The notes beneath the pieces were generated by a model. That model had not been told where the DNA came from and did not search any database. It was given only the letters and a program-made list of their open reading frames with translations. This document shows positions 30,601 to 33,296 of a stretch of 33,296 bases of DNA, piece after piece (position 1 is the stretch's first letter; each line of letters starts with the position of its first letter). The DNA is taken from contig NZ_JAKSYM010000130.1 in assembly GCF_022829545.1 (NCBI RefSeq), positions 1 through 33,296 of the forward strand. The letters are read 5' to 3'. Position numbers and translations under genes: made by a program. The DNA comes from Methylobacterium sp. J-030. GTDB taxonomy: Bacteria > Pseudomonadota > Alphaproteobacteria > Rhizobiales > Beijerinckiaceae.

Positions 30601-32950
30601 TCCCGCCGTCCTGAAGTTCGGAAAAGCCCTTGCGCAGGGCCAGCACCGGGCCGGCCGGCAGGATCGGCAGGGTCAGGCTGCGCGACAGCGCCCGCCCGCC
30701 CGGCTCGCCGACCGCCAGCGTGATCTTCGCCTCCAGCGCCCGCGGGGCCGCCACCAGCGGAACGGGAACCGTGACGTCGGCACCGCCCTGCGGGTTGGTG
30801 GTCGCGTGGTCCTGAAGCTCCTGCGTCGCCGGCTCCACGGCCTCGTCTTCGAGGCCGATGGAATAGCCCTCCAGCCCCTTGATGCCGCTCGTGGCGGCGG
30901 CCTGCACGGTGACGCTGCCCGACACGTCGAGATCCGCCCCCGGGGCGCCGTAGAGGTAGCGCGCCGCGACATCGACCTGCGCGGCCTCGCCCCGGTGGAG
31001 CGCCGCCTGCCGGGGCTTGAGGGTGACTTCCAGCCGCTCGGGGATGTAATCCTCCACGAGGAAGCTGGTCTCGCCGAGCGTGGGCGCCTTCGGGTCGGTA
31101 TAGGCCGAGACCCGCCACGTGCCGTGCATCGCACCCGACAGGAGCGGCAGCGGCAGCGCCCGGCCGCCGAGCCCCTGATCGGGCACCGAGACCCGCCGGT
31201 ACTCGACGCCGTCCGGCCGCTTGACCACGAGGGTCAGCGGCAGGTCCGGCACCGCCGCGCCGGCCGCGTCGCGCAACAGGGCGGTGAGCTGGACGGTCTC
31301 GCCCGAGCGGTAGACCCCGCGCTCGGGGAACAGGTAGGCGTCGAGCCCGCCGGTCTCGGGCCGGCCCTTCACGCCGCGGTCGGTGAGATCGAAGGCGCCG
31401 AGGTTGAGGTCGAGGAAGCCGTAGTCGCTCCCGGCCTGAGCCACCACGAGGCTCGGCGCCAGGCCGCCATCGCCGCGGGCGAGCCCCGGATCGAAGGCGG
31501 CGTGGCCCTGCGCGTCGGTCGTGCGCGTGCCCAGCACCTCGTTGTTGCGGGCGACGAGGCGGATCTCGGCGCCCGGCATCACCTGCGCGGAGGCGAGGGA
31601 GCGCAGGACCACGTGGACCCCGTCCCGCCCCTTGGTGGCGGTGAGCCCGAGATCCGAGACGACGAACCACTGCGTCGCCTGCGTGTCGTAGCCCGCGTCG
31701 TCGGTGGCGGCCGTACCGGAGGGCCGGGCCAGCATCACGTAGATCCCGGGCTCCAGCTTGCCCACCGCCTGCAGAACCGGGAAGGCGGTGACCGCCTCCT
31801 GGTTCAGCTCGGCCCTGGCGGTGTCGAGGGTGCCCGTCCAGACGCGCACGCCCTTCTCGGCCGCGATCGACTTGGCGGTGGCGCCGCTGAGCTGGCCCAG
31901 AAAATCCTCGGAGCGCAGGGTCGGCAGCAGGCCCCGGTCGCCGATGCGCAGCACTTCGACATCGAGCTTCGGCGCGTTCACCGAGACCAGGGGGACACCC
32001 GCCTGGCCGGTACGCGGCAGGACGTAGTTGCGCCCGGTGACGCGCACCTGCGGGGCGCGGTCGCGCACGTAGATCTCGTAATCGGCCGATTTGAGCAGAT
32101 CCTCGCCCACCGCGGAGGGCAGGCCCTGGCGCAGAACGATGGCGTAGCGCCCGCCGTGCTTCAGCCCGTCGACGCAGACCTGCGAGCCCTCCGCGGTCAC
32201 GGCAGCCGCGCTCGTGCCCGACACCGCCACGTAGGGCGCGTAATCGGTCTTGGGCACCACCGCTTCCGAGAGGGTGAAGCAGGCCCGCGGGGCGGCCGCG
32301 TCGGAATCGACCTTGTAGCCGAGGATGCGGAAGCCGTGCTCGGCCCGCAGCGTGTCGTAGGTCTCCCGGACGCCGTCGTCCTCGTCGAGCGCGAGGCTCG
32401 CCGCGTAGGCGTCGAGGGCCGGGCGCCAGGATTCCTGCTCGGCCTCGGTGGCCCCCAGCAACGCCAGCGACACCGCCGCGTCGGGGGCCGTGCCGGCGCG
32501 CTCGTAGGCCCGGTAGGCGGCCGCCGCGGCCCTCTCGCGCAGGCGCGCCCGGCCTTGGTAATCGTTCTGTTCCAAGGCGCCCTGCGCCGCCGAAGCCGCC
32601 CGCGCATAGGCCTGCCAGTTGCGGATGTCGGCCGGGTCGGCCGCCACGGCGGCGGCGAGGGAGATGAGAGCTTGGTCCGGCTTGCTGGCGGCGAGCAGCG
32701 CCTGCCCGTTGGTGCGCGACTGGCCGGCGGGCCGGAGGGCGAGGCCGGCCTCGGCCTTGAGGGCCGCTTCGAGGCGGACCGCCGCGCTGGCGAGGTCGGC
32801 CCGGACGAAGGGCTTGGCAACCGGGGCGGGGACGGTCGCAGCCGGCCGCTGGGCGATGCGGGGCGCGGCCACATTCTGGGCCAGCACCGGGGCGCCCGCG
32901 ACCCATCCGAGCAGCGCCAGGGCACCCGCAAGCCGTCCAAGCCGCGCCAT
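27656..32950 (-). CDS. Bacterial alpha-2-macroglobulin family protein (YfhM-like)
   Basis: This 1764-residue periplasmic protein belongs to the family of large protease traps. Residues 1-24 are a signal peptide (LAGALALLGWVAGAPVLA, cleavage before QNVA). No lipobox Cys follows, unlike the lipoprotein form in E. coli. Helical repeats (about 40-190) precede a long series of macroglobulin-like beta domains, including DRGVKGRPETGGLDAYLFPE, FPERGVYRSGETV and PLPAFNGTGRVMVTAWSGD. The thioester motif is PYGCSEQ, with Cys1313 and Gln1316, at the start of the alpha-helical thioester domain. Attacking proteases would spring the trap and be bound covalently. The partner PbpC is not downstream here; a convergent acyltransferase gene is found instead. 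ATG 32950 starts the signal peptide. Confidence 0.92.
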   Translation of the reverse strand: MARLGRLAGALALLGWVAGAPVLAQNVAAPRIAQRPAATVPAPVAKPFVRADLASAAVRLEAALKAEAGLALRPAGQSRTNGQALLAASKPDQALISLAAAVAADPADIRNWQAYARAASAAQGALEQNDYQGRARLRERAAAAAYRAYERAGTAPDAAVSLALLGATEAEQESWRPALDAYAASLALDEDDGVRETYDTLRAEHGFRILGYKVDSDAAAPRACFTLSEAVVPKTDYAPYVAVSGTSAAAVTAEGSQVCVDGLKHGGRYAIVLRQGLPSAVGEDLLKSADYEIYVRDRAPQVRVTGRNYVLPRTGQAGVPLVSVNAPKLDVEVLRIGDRGLLPTLRSEDFLGQLSGATAKSIAAEKGVRVWTGTLDTARAELNQEAVTAFPVLQAVGKLEPGIYVMLARPSGTAATDDAGYDTQATQWFVVSDLGLTATKGRDGVHVVLRSLASAQVMPGAEIRLVARNNEVLGTRTTDAQGHAAFDPGLARGDGGLAPSLVVAQAGSDYGFLDLNLGAFDLTDRGVKGRPETGGLDAYLFPERGVYRSGETVQLTALLRDAAGAAVPDLPLTLVVKRPDGVEYRRVSVPDQGLGGRALPLPLLSGAMHGTWRVSAYTDPKAPTLGETSFLVEDYIPERLEVTLKPRQAALHRGEAAQVDVAARYLYGAPGADLDVSGSVTVQAAATSGIKGLEGYSIGLEDEAVEPATQELQDHATTNPQGGADVTVPVPLVAAPRALEAKITLAVGEPGGRALSRSLTLPILPAGPVLALRKGFSELQDGGIAGFDVVLASPEGSLLARPGVSWTLSRVDQSYQWYRADGRWSFEPVKTTKRVASGTVDLRANGPSRIEAPVGLGRYRLDVSAPGAPEASASLGFDVGWGGSQTAEAPDLLDLTLDKPAYAAGDTLRAKLSPKFKGQASLMVVSDRVHETREVSVPEGGATVTLPVKAEWGAGAYLIATAYRPLDQAAKRLPGRALGLAWFSVDRDRRSLGVAVKAPERARPRQDLTLPVQLTGLKPGTPARITVALVDVGILNLTRYAAPDPTQYFLGQKALGPELRDLYGYLIDGMQGSVGAIRSGGDAGGGELADAPPTQAPLALYSGVVTVGPDGAASVTFPLPAFNGTGRVMVTAWSGDRVGQAQADVIIRDPVVLTATLPRFLDAGDRSRLFVALDNVEGPAGDYTVDLSPTGPVVVGASALRQTFRLEAGAKGQFAIPLTAAGPGTARLDLALSGPGLASPLNQSFALGIAPGTSTLLRRSVRSLAPGAALTVTSDLIADLLPGTGSVSLSVTPLPGLDVAALLQALDRYPYGCSEQVVSRAMPLLYVNKLAALEKLALDAGVDDRVRESVERLLARQDSSGDFGLWSAQGSSDLWLDAYVTDFLTRARERGFAVPQKAFTQALDYLRNAVANASEVRNGGADLAYAAYVLARNGRPVMGDLRYLADTKLADFSSALGRAQLAAALALLGDRGRAARAMDSALTVLRGERDKGVYRADYGSRLRDGAGLITLAAESGLAPGALGPVAAVFGEEQQTERATSTQENAWMVLAAESLSKEADALSFSLDGAPQTGTLARVYREARLAERGVQLVNSGRGPVQVAVTVNGNPLTPEPAAAQGYTVERSFHRLDGSRVDPAAGLRQNDRLVVVLKVTEAKAEAARLLLVDPLPAGLEIDNPKLLDADVLQGLAFTKSDVQPVHTEFRDDRFVAAYDRDPSQSAFFTVAYTVRAVSPGTYVHPGATVEDMYRPARFGRTATGSVTVGAAK

Positions 32951-33174
32951 CAGCCTGTTCCCCGCATGCCGAAGCCCGATGATTCGCGTTGGGGCCGGTC
33001 GCGCGGAAGCCTAGCACCGGCGGCGAAGGCCGCAACGCGGGCCGTTTCGAGGCGTGAGGTTCAAGAGCGGAGGCGAGGCGTCGCGCTGGACTGCCCGGCG
33101 CTGTATCGAGCCGGCGGCCCTTTCCCGGGCGCATGCAGCGCAAGCGGAATGCGACCCGGCGACTGTCTTGCAGG

Positions 33175-33296
33175 TCAAGGGGTGTTTTGGCTTTGGTAGG
33201 GCGTTTTGGTCTTCAGGACCGCGTTGGCGGTGATGAGGATGCGGCGCGCCACCGCGATCAGGGCCAGCTTGGCTGGCTTGCCCTGATCGCGCAGAG
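33175..33296 (-). mobile_element. IS110-family transposase, C-terminal fragment at the window edge
   Basis: On the minus strand the last 40 codons before TGA (33177-33175) read LRDQGKPAKLALIAVARRIL, then ITANAVLKTKTPYQ. This is the conserved C-terminus of IS110/IS1111-type transposases (DEDD/serine chemistry). The rest lies outside the window, so intactness cannot be judged. IS110 elements usually lack long terminal inverted repeats, and none is seen between 33050 and 33174. The insertion lies about 220 bp upstream of the macroglobulin start and may mark an element boundary. Confidence 0.72.

Noticed and set aside
27857..33199. A plus-strand open frame of about 1780 codons antisense to the macroglobulin gene
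   Set aside because: Same GC artefact. The minus strand carries the signal peptide, macroglobulin domains and the CSEQ thioester motif.

Overview
The window is very GC-rich, and its gene content points to a Methylobacterium/Methylorubrum-type alphaproteobacterium (Rhizobiales). The pointers are archaeal-like genes of the tetrahydromethanopterin (H4MPT)-linked C1 pathway, rhizobial rkp-like capsule genes, an OlsB-type ornithine-lipid acyltransferase and a ROSE-like RNA thermometer in front of a small heat-shock gene. Species cannot be fixed from the sequence alone.

Region 1 (1-11.9 kb) is a surface-polysaccharide and lipid locus. It starts with the 3' end of a Wza/KpsD-type export protein. 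A DUF1778/GNAT toxin-antitoxin pair (tacAT-like) follows, with an operator palindrome inside its promoter spacer. On the minus strand come a PLP alpha-oxoamine synthase and, upstream with a 4-nt stop/start overlap, a 2530-residue KS-AT-DH-(MT)-ER-KR-ACP megasynthase without a thioesterase. Next is a UDP-glucose 6-dehydrogenase. The set resembles rhizobial RkpA/RkpG/RkpK. The model is that the megasynthase builds an acyl chain, the PLP enzyme releases it by condensation with an amino acid, and the product serves in capsule or surface-glycan assembly fed by UDP-glucuronate and exported by the Wza-like protein.

Region 2 (12.2-18.8 kb) is mostly housekeeping: argB, a HAD pyrimidine 5'-nucleotidase, rplS and leuD. 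Between rplS and leuD lies a four-gene minus-strand operon: an MfnF-like H4MPT-pathway protein, a 66-residue protein, an internally duplicated membrane protein and a GNAT enzyme. A HisA-like TIM barrel diverges from it with only 9 nt between the start codons.

Region 3 (18.8-27.6 kb) begins with a 0.5-kb gene-poor stretch holding strong hairpins. It continues with a CHASE3-type chemoreceptor whose 5' end is strikingly AT-rich, an MltB-like lytic transglycosylase, a MoxR-type AAA ATPase, a SixA-type phosphatase, a palindromic repeat cluster, a lysophospholipase-like hydrolase, an Hsp20 gene behind an RpoH-type promoter and ROSE-like leader, and an OlsB-like acyltransferase.

Region 4 (27.6-33.3 kb) holds a 1764-residue bacterial alpha-2-macroglobulin with a CSEQ thioester motif, and at the right edge the C-terminus of an IS110-family transposase. 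No tRNA, rRNA, CRISPR array or prophage was seen. I ran no database searches; family names rest on motif recognition.
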